Assembly: GCA_040791665.1 (NCBI GenBank)
Contig: JBFNNX010000031.1
Span: forward strand, 124,001 to 188,000
DNA from: Thiodiazotropha sp040791665
GTDB lineage: Bacteria; Pseudomonadota; Gammaproteobacteria; Chromatiales; Chromatiaceae
Length of the DNA: 64,000 nucleotides
Direction of reading: 5' to 3'
Both the position numbers and the translations under genes were made by a program. Of the stretch, positions 18,397 through 25,706 are shown in pieces. Under the pieces are notes generated by a model. The model had not been told where the DNA came from. It made no database searches and was given only the letters and a program-made list of their open reading frames with translations. The first letter of the stretch is position 1, and the number at the start of each line of letters is the position of its first letter.

Positions 18397-19814
18397 TTAT
18401 CCCTGTCATATTATCAGGTGGATCGGGAACCCGGCTTTGGCCCCTCTCCAGAAGTGCCTATCCAAAACAGTTTATCCCCCTTACAGACGAGAAGTCCCTC
18501 TTCCAACAGACGTTGCAGCGTATGTCTGGCGTACCTGGTGCTGGGGATGCGCTAATTGTCTGTAATGAAGAGCACCGCTTTATGGTCGCGGAACAGATGC
18601 GTCAACTCGATATAGCGTCGCTTGGTATCATGCTGGAACCGATCGGTAGAAATACCGCACCTGCTATCGCCTGTGCCGCACTTCATGCCTTATCAAAGGA
18701 CCAGGATGCTGTGCTGGTGGTGACGCCTTCCGACCATGTGATCAGAGATAATGAGCGATTCGTAACGGCGATGTCGCAAGGATTACAGAGTGTGGATGAC
18801 GGTAGCCTGGTGACTTTCGGTATTGTGCCCGATAAACCTGAAGTCGGTTACGGCTACATCCGCAAGCAGGATGCATCCTTATCTTCCGGGGCCTTCCCTG
18901 TCGCGGAGTTCGTTGAGAAACCCGACCTGGAAACGGCGAAAGGTTATCTGGCATCGGGTGATTATTATTGGAACAGCGGGATGTTCGTATTCCGGGCCGA
19001 TGCCTATCTGCAAGAGCTGAAACAGTTCCATCCAGATATCCTGCAGGCTGCCACACAGGCCTGCGAGCTTATAAAACCCGATATGGATTTTCTGCGTCTC
19101 GACAAGGAGGCGTTTACCGCCTGTCCCTCTGAATCGATCGACTATGCAGTTATGGAGAAGACAGAAAAGTCCGTGGTCGTTCCCATGGACGCCGGTTGGA
19201 GCGATGTAGGGTCATGGTCGGCATTGGCCGATGTCTCGGTCGAGGAGGGCGACAACGGCAATGTTGTTCAAGGTGATGTGCTGATAAAAGGGGTCAGCAA
19301 CAGCTATTTGCGCAGTGAGAATCGCATGATCGCCGGCATCGGCCTCGACAATGTTATCGTCGTCGAAACTGCCGATGCGGTCCTGGTGGCGGATAAATCT
19401 CATGTCCAGGATGTGAAGCAGATTGTAGAGGAGCTGAAATCCTCGGGAAGATGCGAGTACATCAGTCATGTCAGGGTATATCGACCTTGGGGAAATTATG
19501 AGACGGTGGATGAGTGCGATCGATTCAAGGTCAAGCGTATTGTAGTCAATCCGGGCGCCAGCCTTTCGCTGCAGCAACACCATCATCGGGCCGAGCATTG
19601 GGTAGTCGTCAAGGGAACGGCGCAAATCACGAAAGGAGAGAAGGAGATCTTACTGACAGAGGATCAGTCGGTTTATATCCCGTTAGGCACCAAGCATCGT
19701 TTGACCAATCCCGGTTTGATTCCCCTTGAGATCGTAGAGGTGCAGACAGGCAGTTATCTGGGTGAGGACGATATCGTCAGATTTTCGGATGAATATGGCA
19801 GGGACAACTGCTGA
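18393..19814 (+). CDS. manC: Mannose-1-phosphate guanylyltransferase / mannose-6-phosphate isomerase
   Basis: A bifunctional ManC/AlgA-type enzyme of 473 residues. The N-terminal ~350 residues are the GDP-mannose pyrophosphorylase: signature ILSGGSGTRLWPLSR, then YPKQFIPL, the FVEKPD motif and NSGMFVFRAD. The C-terminal ~120 residues are the cupin-type isomerase (RPWGNYETVDE, VNPGASLSLQQHHHRAEHWVVVKG, with zinc-binding His/Gln/Glu). ATG 18393 is chosen because it overlaps the mutase stop as ATGA. The in-frame TTG at 18381 would add four residues but is unlikely. The product GDP-mannose feeds gmd and fcl at 5.5-7.5 kb. It ends the exopolysaccharide block. Confidence 0.96.
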   Translation: MIIPVILSGGSGTRLWPLSRSAYPKQFIPLTDEKSLFQQTLQRMSGVPGAGDALIVCNEEHRFMVAEQMRQLDIASLGIMLEPIGRNTAPAIACAALHALSKDQDAVLVVTPSDHVIRDNERFVTAMSQGLQSVDDGSLVTFGIVPDKPEVGYGYIRKQDASLSSGAFPVAEFVEKPDLETAKGYLASGDYYWNSGMFVFRADAYLQELKQFHPDILQAATQACELIKPDMDFLRLDKEAFTACPSESIDYAVMEKTEKSVVVPMDAGWSDVGSWSALADVSVEEGDNGNVVQGDVLIKGVSNSYLRSENRMIAGIGLDNVIVVETADAVLVADKSHVQDVKQIVEELKSSGRCEYISHVRVYRPWGNYETVDECDRFKVKRIVVNPGASLSLQQHHHRAEHWVVVKGTAQITKGEKEILLTEDQSVYIPLGTKHRLTNPGLIPLEIVEVQTGSYLGEDDIVRFSDEYGRDNC

Positions 19815-20019
19815 TGCATTCGCTCATGGCCTGCGATCATGGTACGTTGATAATATTTCCTCATTACAAATTACTTATATCCTAATCCGTCATAAGTCAC
19901 AGAGACCGCTTTCCAGAATAAAAGTGGCCATTCGCAAGTAAATGAGAAGTGATAATTGGCTTGTTTATGGCATCGCGCATTGCCCGCATGCTTAAGTCAG
20001 GGTGAGGCGCGCGGTACTG

Positions 20020-20035
20020 TGTGAAATTAATCACA
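20020..20035. promoter_or_regulatory. Perfect CRP-type palindrome TGTGA-N6-TCACA
   Basis: TGTGA, six bases (AATTAA), TCACA: the exact consensus core of a CRP/Vfr-class site. It lies 110 nt upstream of the small ORF at 20146. A GATATT hexamer at 20060-20065 could be a -10 box, which would place the palindrome centre near -44, close to the class II position. Binding and the -10 box are inferred from sequence only. Confidence 0.6.
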
Positions 20036-20145
20036 AAATTACTTCTTTGCCCCAACACTGATATTGAATCTTCAGCAAATCTTAATATTTGTTTAGTAGT
20101 TTCAATCCCGCCTGATGTACGAGAAAAGACTACCTGGAGGCGAAT

Positions 20146-20319
20146 ATGAACTACGTAAAACTCTTCGCTATCTCGTCTGATGATCGACGTGACTACTATG
20201 AAAAAAAGATCTCTGAGCACACGCCGCCGATTAACGAACACGACAGGGAAATGATTCGTATGTATCAGCGTTTTCTGGATGTGAACAAACTGGAGAATGT
20301 ACTGATCAGCCATCACTGA
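20146..20319 (+). CDS. Small hypothetical protein, 57 residues
   Basis: The ORF starts MNYVKLFAISSDDRRDYYEK and ends NKLENVLISHH. A strong ribosome site, CTGGAGG, ends 6 nt before the ATG. The product is soluble, highly charged, with no signal peptide or membrane segment, and probably helical. No family is recognised. It stands alone: manC ends 331 nt before it and the next gene is on the opposite strand. The perfect CRP-like palindrome upstream and the good ribosome site argue that it is real in spite of its size. The first half mixes acidic and basic residues (SDDRRDYYEKK), so it might be a regulator or adaptor, but no function can be assigned. The upstream 331 nt hold no other gene. Confidence 0.6.
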   Translation: MNYVKLFAISSDDRRDYYEKKISEHTPPINEHDREMIRMYQRFLDVNKLENVLISHH

Positions 20320-20556
20320 TCTGTCAATTCACATGATTGCAGTTCACCTTGTTATCGTGCTGATTACGACGGACTAAATGGTAAGTTAGTGGCTGAGCGG
20401 GTGAGTGTGATATTCGGAACTTGTGCGGCATTTGGCGGAATATCCGATTGATGGTCACGGGTATTCCTGTCATTAGCCTCATGGTTTATGAAAGATAGCA
20501 CGGTTGATTACACCAACCATACAACAAAGACAGGTGTTGTCCCTTGGGTTGATGGA

Positions 20557-20967
20557 TTATTGAAGGGTATGTTGAGATCGTCCCGCCTGGACCATTGAGG
20601 CATGATGCTGGACCATCCGCCAGCCACTCTCGAATTTTTGATAGACATTGGTGGCTAATATCAATGCGTATGCCTCTTCGCCGGTTGAAACCTCCTCGGT
20701 CACAAGGTGTACCGCCAAGTCGTCCGAGAGCACAGTTTTAACCACTTGGTATCTTATTTCTGGACACTGTGCACCACTAAAGATATTCGACCAGCTACGC
20801 ACTACCTTTTCATGGCCGACAATTGCGCTGCCCCCCGGGTGGATGCAGACCACGTCCCCATCGGCCCATAGTGCCGCCATCAATTGCTGATCACAACGCA
20901 TAAAGGCCTCGTAATAGATGATCTCAGCCTCATCCGCCGTCCCCAGTTCCAGTTTATTGCCTATCAT
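20557..20967 (-). CDS. NTF2-like (SnoaL/DUF4440-type) protein
   Basis: A 136-residue protein with the cone-shaped NTF2-like fold. The pattern FMRCDQQLMAALWADGDVVCIHPGGSAIVGHEKVVRSW is typical of small SnoaL/YybH-like proteins: a helix, a short acidic turn, then the 'HP(G)G' strand and the 'G...V..SW' helix. A second half with LVTEEVSTGEEAYALILATNVYQKFESGWRMVQHHAS completes the fold and ends in the conserved 'W.(M/I)..HH.S'. These proteins can be small enzymes or binding modules, and no substrate is evident. It is monocistronic, read away from the tmRNA side. No start other than ATG 20967 is better placed. The 237 nt on its 3' side hold nothing recognisable. Confidence 0.75.
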   Translation of the reverse strand: MIGNKLELGTADEAEIIYYEAFMRCDQQLMAALWADGDVVCIHPGGSAIVGHEKVVRSWSNIFSGAQCPEIRYQVVKTVLSDDLAVHLVTEEVSTGEEAYALILATNVYQKFESGWRMVQHHASMVQAGRSQHTLQ

Positions 20968-21335
20968 GATCTGCCTGCATGTGTACTGTGTACATCCTAT
21001 TGTTTATAAAGAAATATCGCTCGATAGAACTCAGCGCCTTCTGCGAAACGCATGGGCAACCCGGCTAGTGACTATTGGATAATTGCAAACAGGCTGTTGC
21101 CATTCTGAAATCGTTGATGGTTTAATCGAGCCATTGTCGGAGAGTCATCCGCATAGAGAGCTGTACGTCGTTATACGTGGCGGCATTCAAGTCATTAACC
21201 GATTTGCCCTTACGGATGATCACAACAATCCTGTAATCACGAGTGTCTTTCTCGAAAAAACGCCACTGACGTATGCTGGATGCCAGTATAATGCGGGGCA
21301 GTTCCAATGGACTGTGTAGCACAAAATATAAAGAC
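20968..21335. other. Intergenic region without a recognised gene
   Basis: About 370 nt between the NTF2-like gene and the ssrA terminator. Two overlapping short ORFs exist (21083-21319 on plus, 71 codons at 21122-21337 on minus), but neither has a ribosome site or resembles a known family. No second copy of the ssrA 3' end is seen here, so there is no sign of an integrated element using ssrA as its attachment site. Confidence 0.45.
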
Positions 21336-21358
21336 AAAAAAACCCGTATTATACGGGT
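21336..21358 (-). terminator. Rho-independent terminator of ssrA
   Basis: On the minus strand an 8-bp stem (ACCCGTAT/ATACGGGT, written for both arms) is followed by seven T residues (the A-run at 21336-21342 on plus). It lies about 35 nt past the tmRNA 3' end, as expected for a monocistronic ssrA transcript. Confidence 0.85.
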
Positions 21359-21393
21359 ATATGGATGTTATCGATTATATGTAGATAGTGATT

Positions 21394-21759
21394 TGGTGGA
21401 GGCGGGCGGATTTGAACCGCCGTCCGCGAGTCCTCTGCCTAGAGTTCTACATGCTTAGCCCTGTCTATTGTGTTTAGCCGGTCACTACCCGATGGGCAGG
21501 GTATGTGGCAAGCGATCCCGGTAAGGTTTTAACATCTCCGCCCCGGACGAGCTTCAATGCGATCCTATGAGATATGACGCCTGAAAAGCTGGACGCATAG
21601 GCACGGCTCCAGTCAGACGGCACCCTACTGGGTATTAAGCAGCGAGTGCGTAGTTGTCGTCGTTGGCAACTATAAGTTTGCAGTTGGATTTACGAGGTAC
21701 TCTGCGCCTCGGCATGCACTATAGGTTTTGCAACCCCCGTCGAAGCCTACGTCGCCCCC
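21394..21759 (-). ncRNA. ssrA: Transfer-messenger RNA (tmRNA)
   Basis: A one-piece 366-nt tmRNA that rescues stalled ribosomes together with SmpB. The 5' end GGGGGCG pairs with CGCCTCC before the encoded ACCA, giving a 7-bp tRNA-like acceptor stem with one G-U pair. The T-arm sequence GGTTCAAATCC is present next to the 3' end. The tag reading frame is at 21635-21667 and encodes ANDDNYALAA followed by TAA, a normal gammaproteobacterial degradation tag (ClpXP-type end ALAA). It has its own -10 box and terminator and lies just downstream of smpB on the same strand. The ends were set by the acceptor stem, so they are reliable to the base. Confidence 0.97.
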
Positions 21760-21779
21760 ATACGGTTCAGTGAATAGAC

Positions 21780-21785
21780 ATTATA
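21780..21785 (-). promoter_or_regulatory. -10 box of ssrA
   Basis: On the minus strand a perfect TATAAT lies 20 nt upstream of the mature tmRNA 5' end, which leaves room for a short leader removed by processing. The -35 region (ATACAA at a 17-nt spacing) is a poor match. tmRNA is thus probably transcribed separately from smpB. Confidence 0.6.
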
Positions 21786-21829
21786 TGTTAATGATTAGTT
21801 CCTTGTATACCAGGGCCTGATAACAGATC

Positions 21830-22309
21830 TTAGCCTTTCTTGAACAGGCGCTCCTTTTCCCTTTTCCAGTCGCGATCTTTTTCAGTGGCGCGCTTATCGT
21901 GCATTTTCTTGCCCTTGGCGAGGCCGATTTCCAATTTGGCCAAACCCTTTTTCCAATACATGGCTGTGGGAACCAGGGTGTAGCCTTTGCGTTCAACCAG
22001 GCCGATTAGCTTGTTCAACTCACTGCGGTGGAGCAGCAGTTTCCTGGTACGGGTCGGATCCGGACGGATATGTGTGGATGCGGTGCTCAGCGGGACGATA
22101 TGAGCGCCAAACAGGAAGGCTTCACCCTCTTTGATGGTGATGTAGCTCTCCTTGATCTGTACCCGGCCTTCACGCAGGCTTTTTACTTCCCAACCCTGCA
22201 AGGCGATACCAGCTTCATAGCGCTCTTCGATGAAAAAGTCATGGTTTACTTTTTTGTTAAGCGCGATTGTGGCGCCGCCGGGATTTTTCTTTTTCGCTTT
22301 TTTGGCCAT
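21830..22309 (-). CDS. smpB: SsrA-binding protein SmpB
   Basis: A 159-residue RNA-binding protein that carries tmRNA to stalled ribosomes. It shows the complete SmpB signature: NKKVNHDFFIEERYEAGIAL near the start, GWEVKSLREGRVQIKESY, then KLLLHRSELNKLIG and GYTLVPTAMYWKKGLAKLEI. It ends with the basic tail GKKMHDKRATEKDRDWKREK that enters the mRNA channel. Length is normal. The gene is 70 nt from ssrA and divergent from the symporter gene. A partial copy of the intergenic repeat family sits just past its stop (21811-21827). Confidence 0.98.
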   Translation of the reverse strand: MAKKAKKKNPGGATIALNKKVNHDFFIEERYEAGIALQGWEVKSLREGRVQIKESYITIKEGEAFLFGAHIVPLSTASTHIRPDPTRTRKLLLHRSELNKLIGLVERKGYTLVPTAMYWKKGLAKLEIGLAKGKKMHDKRATEKDRDWKREKERLFKKG

Positions 22310-22447
22310 GCGCTCATTTTAATCGTGACGGGGGGTTCTCACCAGAGGCGGCTTGTTAAACGATGGTATTTTACGGAAAATGATGCACTTTCATGCGTAT
22401 GGCATGGTGTTGATTGTGCGTTATATCCGATAGACAAGGCGGGTTTC

Positions 22448-23848
22448 ATGGCTGAAAGACAATCCATCCACGGTCAATGGTCCTCGAGACTGATATTCAT
22501 TCTTGCTGCAACCGGTTCGGCCGTTGGGCTGGGTAATGTCTGGAAGTTCCCCTACATAACGGGTGAAAACGGCGGTGGCGCATTTGTCATCATCTATCTG
22601 CTTTGTATAGCTGTCGTGGGTATCCCCATCATGATGGCGGAAGTCATGCTGGGTCGACGGGGCAGGCAGAGCCCCATCAACACCATGACCACACTCAGCG
22701 TTGAAGAGGGTGCCAGCAGGGAGTGGTCTCTGGTCGGATGGAGCGGTGTGCTGGCCGGTTTTTTGATCCTTTCTTACTACAGCGTGATAGCCGGATGGGC
22801 GCTTGCATATGTCATCAGAGCGGCCACCGGGGGATTCGACGGGGTGGACGCAAGTGGTGTTCAGAACCTGTTCAACGGCTTGGTGGGGGATCCCGAACGG
22901 CTCATGGCCTGGCACACACTGTTTATGCTGATGACCATGTTCGTGGTGGCCAAAGGGGTTAAGGCCGGCCTGGAAAAGGCCGTGACCTACCTGATGCCCG
23001 CGCTCTTCATGTTGCTGGTCGTGCTGGTCGGTTACGCCATGAATACCGGCTTTTTTACCCAAGGCCTCGATTTTCTGTTCACTCCCGATTTCTATAAATT
23101 GTTGCACAGCTGTCAGGTTGTGGATGGCGTGGAACAGTGTGAGGTAAGCGGCAGTCCCATACTGGTTGCCATGGGACATGCCTTTTTCACCCTCAGCCTG
23201 GGTATGGGGGCGATCATGGTTTATGGCTCATACATGCCGAAAAAGGCCTCGATAGCCGGCTCGGCGATCTTGATTGGCCTGCTCGACACCCTGGTGGCAT
23301 TGGTGGCCGGAATGGCCATATTCCCAATCGTATTTGCCAACGGTCTGGAGCCGGGTGCTGGCCCGGGGCTGATTTTTCAGACCCTGCCCATCGCATTCGG
23401 CGCCATGCCCGGTGGGCAGTTTTTTGGCACGCTCTTCTTTGTGCTGCTTGTGTTTGCGGCCTGGAGTTCGGCTATCTCGCTGATTGAACCCGCTGTCGCC
23501 TGGCTGGTCGAGAACCGCAATATGACCCGGATCAGGGCAGCTGTGTGGCTGGGTCTGGTGACATGGGTATTAGGGCTTGGCACTGTTTTCTCGTTCAATA
23601 TCTGGTCAGATGTCAAATTTTTCGACAAGACCTTCTTCGACCTGCTCGACTATCTGACGGCCAATATCATGCTGCCTCTGGGCGGTTTGCTGATTGCGAT
23701 ATTCAGCGGCTGGCTGATGAAGAAGGCGTCCAGCAAGGATGAGTTCGCCATGCGGCCTGTCGGTTACAAGATCTGGTGGACGCTTATTCGATATATCTCA
23801 CCCTTGGCGGTGATCGTGGTCTTTCTCAACGCCATAGGAATACTCTGA
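22448..23848 (+). CDS. Sodium:neurotransmitter symporter (NSS/SNF family)
   Basis: A 466-residue LeuT-fold transporter that would couple sodium entry to uptake of an amino acid or related amine. The unwound first helix with sodium and substrate site is ILAATGSAVGLGNVWKFPY. ENGGGAFVIIYL and GIPIMMAEVMLGRRGR follow. Eleven to twelve membrane segments are predicted. The open frame reaches back to 22028, but that part is antisense to smpB. ATG 22448 gives the family's N-terminus (MAERQSIHGQWSSR). It lies 2 nt before ratA, so the two are likely co-transcribed, an unusual neighbour for ratA. Substrate is unknown; bacterial members take leucine, tryptophan, tyrosine or betaine-like compounds. Confidence 0.92.
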   Translation: MAERQSIHGQWSSRLIFILAATGSAVGLGNVWKFPYITGENGGGAFVIIYLLCIAVVGIPIMMAEVMLGRRGRQSPINTMTTLSVEEGASREWSLVGWSGVLAGFLILSYYSVIAGWALAYVIRAATGGFDGVDASGVQNLFNGLVGDPERLMAWHTLFMLMTMFVVAKGVKAGLEKAVTYLMPALFMLLVVLVGYAMNTGFFTQGLDFLFTPDFYKLLHSCQVVDGVEQCEVSGSPILVAMGHAFFTLSLGMGAIMVYGSYMPKKASIAGSAILIGLLDTLVALVAGMAIFPIVFANGLEPGAGPGLIFQTLPIAFGAMPGGQFFGTLFFVLLVFAAWSSAISLIEPAVAWLVENRNMTRIRAAVWLGLVTWVLGLGTVFSFNIWSDVKFFDKTFFDLLDYLTANIMLPLGGLLIAIFSGWLMKKASSKDEFAMRPVGYKIWWTLIRYISPLAVIVVFLNAIGIL

Positions 23849-23850
23849 AG

Positions 23851-24294
23851 GTGCCTGTTGTCAGTAAGAGCGCCCTGGTGCTTCACTCCGCACAAGAGAT
23901 GTACGATTTGGTCTGTGATTTCGAGTCATACCCGGATTTCCTTCCCTGGTGCAGCGACAGCCGGTTGATCTCCCGCTCAGCTGAAAGGCTGTGTGGCGAA
24001 CTCGAGGTCTCCCGGGTTGGCATACGACAGCGTTTTGCCACCTGTAATTATTTGGTAAAAAACGAAAAAATGGATATTGAGCTTTTGGAAGGCCCGTTTC
24101 GCAAGTTGCATGGCGGGTGGCAGTTTACCGAGCTCCAGCCCGGGGCCTGTAAAGTGGAGCTGTTGCTGGAGTTCGAGTTCGCCGGAAAACTGATCGATGC
24201 CGCGTTCGGCCGTGTTTTCAGTCAGGTTGCCAATTCCCTGGTAGATGCCTTCTGCAAACGTGCCGACCAGGTCTATGGGAATGGTGTGAAATGA
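23851..24294 (+). CDS. ratA: Ribosome-association toxin RatA-like START/SRPBCC protein
   Basis: A 147-residue protein of the coenzyme Q-binding (COQ10/SRPBCC) family. The START of the fold is SKSALVLHSAQEMYDLVCDFESYPDFLPWC, typical of RatA/YfjG. In E. coli RatA binds 50S subunits and blocks association. A role in ubiquinone handling, as for eukaryotic Coq10, is the alternative. The start is GTG 23851, 2 nt after the symporter stop. The open frame extends upstream to 23776 but that part is symporter code. It overlaps rnfH by ATGA. The smpB-ratA-rnfH neighbourhood is the ordinary gammaproteobacterial order, here interrupted by the symporter gene. Confidence 0.93.
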   Translation: MPVVSKSALVLHSAQEMYDLVCDFESYPDFLPWCSDSRLISRSAERLCGELEVSRVGIRQRFATCNYLVKNEKMDIELLEGPFRKLHGGWQFTELQPGACKVELLLEFEFAGKLIDAAFGRVFSQVANSLVDAFCKRADQVYGNGVK

Positions 24295-24593
24295 TATTTG
24301 AAGTTGCGTTTGGCAGGCTTGATGAACAGGCGCTATTGTCGGTCGAATCGGCAGAGCCATTAACGGCTAGACAGGCCATTGAAACCTCTGGAATCCTGGA
24401 GATGTTTCCGGAGATCGATCTCGATACAAACAAGATTGGGATCTTTGGCAAGGCTGCAAAACTCGATACGTTACTGGCTGAGGGTGATCGGGTGGAAATC
24501 TACCGGCCTTTGATCGCAGACCCGAAAGAGGCCCGCAAAAAGCGTGCGGCGGAAGGGAAGACGATGCGCAAAGGTGGTGGGGAGAAAAAGTAG
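24291..24593 (+). CDS. rnfH: RnfH family ubiquitin-fold protein (RatB)
   Basis: A 100-residue protein of the RnfH/YfjF family with a beta-grasp (ubiquitin-like) fold. FEVAFGRLDEQALLSVE, the helix TARQAIETSGILEMFPEIDL, IGIFGKAAKLDTLLAEGDRVEIYRPLIADPKEARKKRA are all typical, ending in a basic tail. It is usually linked to ratA, as here (ATGA overlap at 24291-24294). Its cellular role is not settled. It was named for its presence in some rnf clusters and is also called RatB in the ratAB pair. It converges on bamE, with a 118-nt gap that holds a perfect inverted repeat. Confidence 0.95.
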   Translation: MIFEVAFGRLDEQALLSVESAEPLTARQAIETSGILEMFPEIDLDTNKIGIFGKAAKLDTLLAEGDRVEIYRPLIADPKEARKKRAAEGKTMRKGGGEKK

Positions 24594-24630
24594 AGCTTCG
24601 GCTAGGTGGCTTCCGACTAAAGAAGACAAA

Positions 24631-24653
24631 TCATTGCGAATAAACCGCAATGA
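24631..24653. other. Perfect inverted repeat between convergent rnfH and bamE
   Basis: TCATTGCG, a 7-nt loop, CGCAATGA. The position between two converging genes suggests a transcript end or mRNA-stabilising hairpin. There is no T-run on either strand, so it is not a standard intrinsic terminator. Confidence 0.5.
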
Positions 24654-24711
24654 GAGAATCATGTTTGTCGGGATTGAAGCCTGTCGGAATTGAGTGTCGC
24701 CAGGATCGGGA

Positions 24712-25161
24712 CTACTCGTCGCCGCCGAAACCCAGCGAGCGCCAGAGTCGCTCCAATATACCCAGATCACCATCGTAATCAGGCACACTCACCAGCAGTT
24801 CTATTTTCTCCTGGTTGGATTCACTGTCGCTGGCGGGTTCGATGTCTCCACCGAAATGAGACAGCCGGTCACCTTCGAAATAGAGGCTGTAGTGCTTGAT
24901 CTCCATGGGTTCGTTACGCCGCTTGACGGAGAACAGATAGTCCCAGCGCTGTTGATGAAAGACATCGACCAGCATCGGTGTGCCGAGGGCGTATCGCACC
25001 TGGCGTTTGCTCATGCCGGGTTCCAGCAAGGCAACCATCTCGGGTGTGACAATGTTACCTTGCTCGATATCCGGTGAGTGGACCAGGGAGAAGTTCTCCC
25101 AGGAGCTGCAGCCTGCGAGTATGGGTAGCAGTGAGAAAATGATGATGAGAATCTTTTTCAT
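24712..25161 (-). CDS. bamE: Outer membrane assembly lipoprotein BamE (SmpA/OmlA)
   Basis: A 149-residue lipoprotein, a component of the beta-barrel assembly complex that inserts outer membrane proteins. The signal peptide MKKILIIIFSLLPILAGC ends in a lipobox with the lipidated Cys. The SmpA/OmlA domain follows: VHSPDIEQGNIVTPEMVALLEPGMSKRQVRYALGTPMLVDVFH, with the 'G.S..QV...LG.P' signature, and WDYLFSV. It is divergent from fur across 84 nt, the usual gene order. The C-terminal ~35 residues are longer than in E. coli SmpA (113 residues) and acidic. The DNA upstream holds no obvious Fur box that could be read by eye. Confidence 0.96.
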   Translation of the reverse strand: MKKILIIIFSLLPILAGCSSWENFSLVHSPDIEQGNIVTPEMVALLEPGMSKRQVRYALGTPMLVDVFHQQRWDYLFSVKRRNEPMEIKHYSLYFEGDRLSHFGGDIEPASDSESNQEKIELLVSVPDYDGDLGILERLWRSLGFGGDE

Positions 25162-25245
25162 TATGAGTACAATCTGGATGAAGCCACAATATTAACGCAT
25201 TCACAGCGAATCAGCAGCCCTGTTTTTTGTGGCTGGAGAACTTGG

Positions 25246-25665
25246 ATGGATAACCAGGATATACGCAAAGCCGGTCTCAAAGTCACGCTTCCCAGGGTCA
25301 AGATCCTGGAGTTGCTTGAAAACTGTGATCAACGCCATGTCAGTGCTGAAGATGTCTATAAGCTACTCCTGGACAAGGGTGAGGAGATCGGCCTGGCTAC
25401 CGTCTACAGGGTTTTGACACAATTTGAGAGCGCAGGTTTGGTTACGCGTCACAATTTCGAGGGTGGCCATGCGGTGTTTGAACTCGACAGGGGCGGTCAT
25501 CACGATCACTTGGTCTGCGTGGTCTGTGGCAAGGTCGAGGAGTTTATCGATCCCACCATCGAGAAAAGACAGCACGAGATCGCTAAAAAACATGGCTTCG
25601 AGATGGTGGATCACTCGCTGATCATCTATGGCCACTGCGGTAATCCCAAGTGTAGTGTGGAATGA
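25246..25665 (+). CDS. fur: Ferric uptake regulator Fur
   Basis: A 139-residue iron-responsive repressor. The DNA-binding winged helix spans about residues 1-80, with the recognition helix in GLATVYRVLTQFESAGLV. The metal site is GGHHDHLVCVVCGKVEEF (His85, His86, Asp87, His88, Cys91, Cys94). A second Cys pair (Cys131, Cys136) near the end completes the structural zinc site. The ATG at 25246 follows TGGAG at 7 nt. It represses iron-uptake genes when loaded with Fe2+. Length and motifs are normal. It converges on recN, with a copy of the intergenic repeat between them. Confidence 0.97.
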   Translation: MDNQDIRKAGLKVTLPRVKILELLENCDQRHVSAEDVYKLLLDKGEEIGLATVYRVLTQFESAGLVTRHNFEGGHAVFELDRGGHHDHLVCVVCGKVEEFIDPTIEKRQHEIAKKHGFEMVDHSLIIYGHCGNPKCSVE

Positions 25666-25673
25666 GTGGTCCC

Positions 25674-25704
25674 GGGGCCTATCGGAGGTGTCTCAACAGG
25701 CCCT
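25674..25704 (+). repeat. Intergenic repeat, copy 1
   Basis: GGGGCCT at one end and AGGCCCT at the other flank the core ATCGGAGGTGTCTCAAC. It is the same element as the copies at 32326, 42475, 44843 (minus), 54245 and 59007. It sits between converging fur and recN and could fold as a hairpin with a 6-bp stem. Confidence 0.6.
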
Positions 25705-25706
25705 GG

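Noticed and set aside
19955..19985. A second sigma54-like site (TGGCAT and TTGC) before the small ORF
   Set aside because: The GG and GC are one base too far apart, and the alternative TGGCTT has two mismatches in the -24 box.
21083..21337. Two overlapping short ORFs on opposite strands next to ssrA
   Set aside because: Neither has a ribosome site or a known motif, and the minus-strand one begins inside the ssrA terminator.
21394..21416. Attachment site of an integrated element at the ssrA 3' end
   Set aside because: No second copy of this end and no integrase gene is present in the window.
22028..22447. N-terminal extension of the symporter frame by 140 codons
   Set aside because: It lies over smpB on the opposite strand. 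The family's N-terminus begins at ATG 22448.
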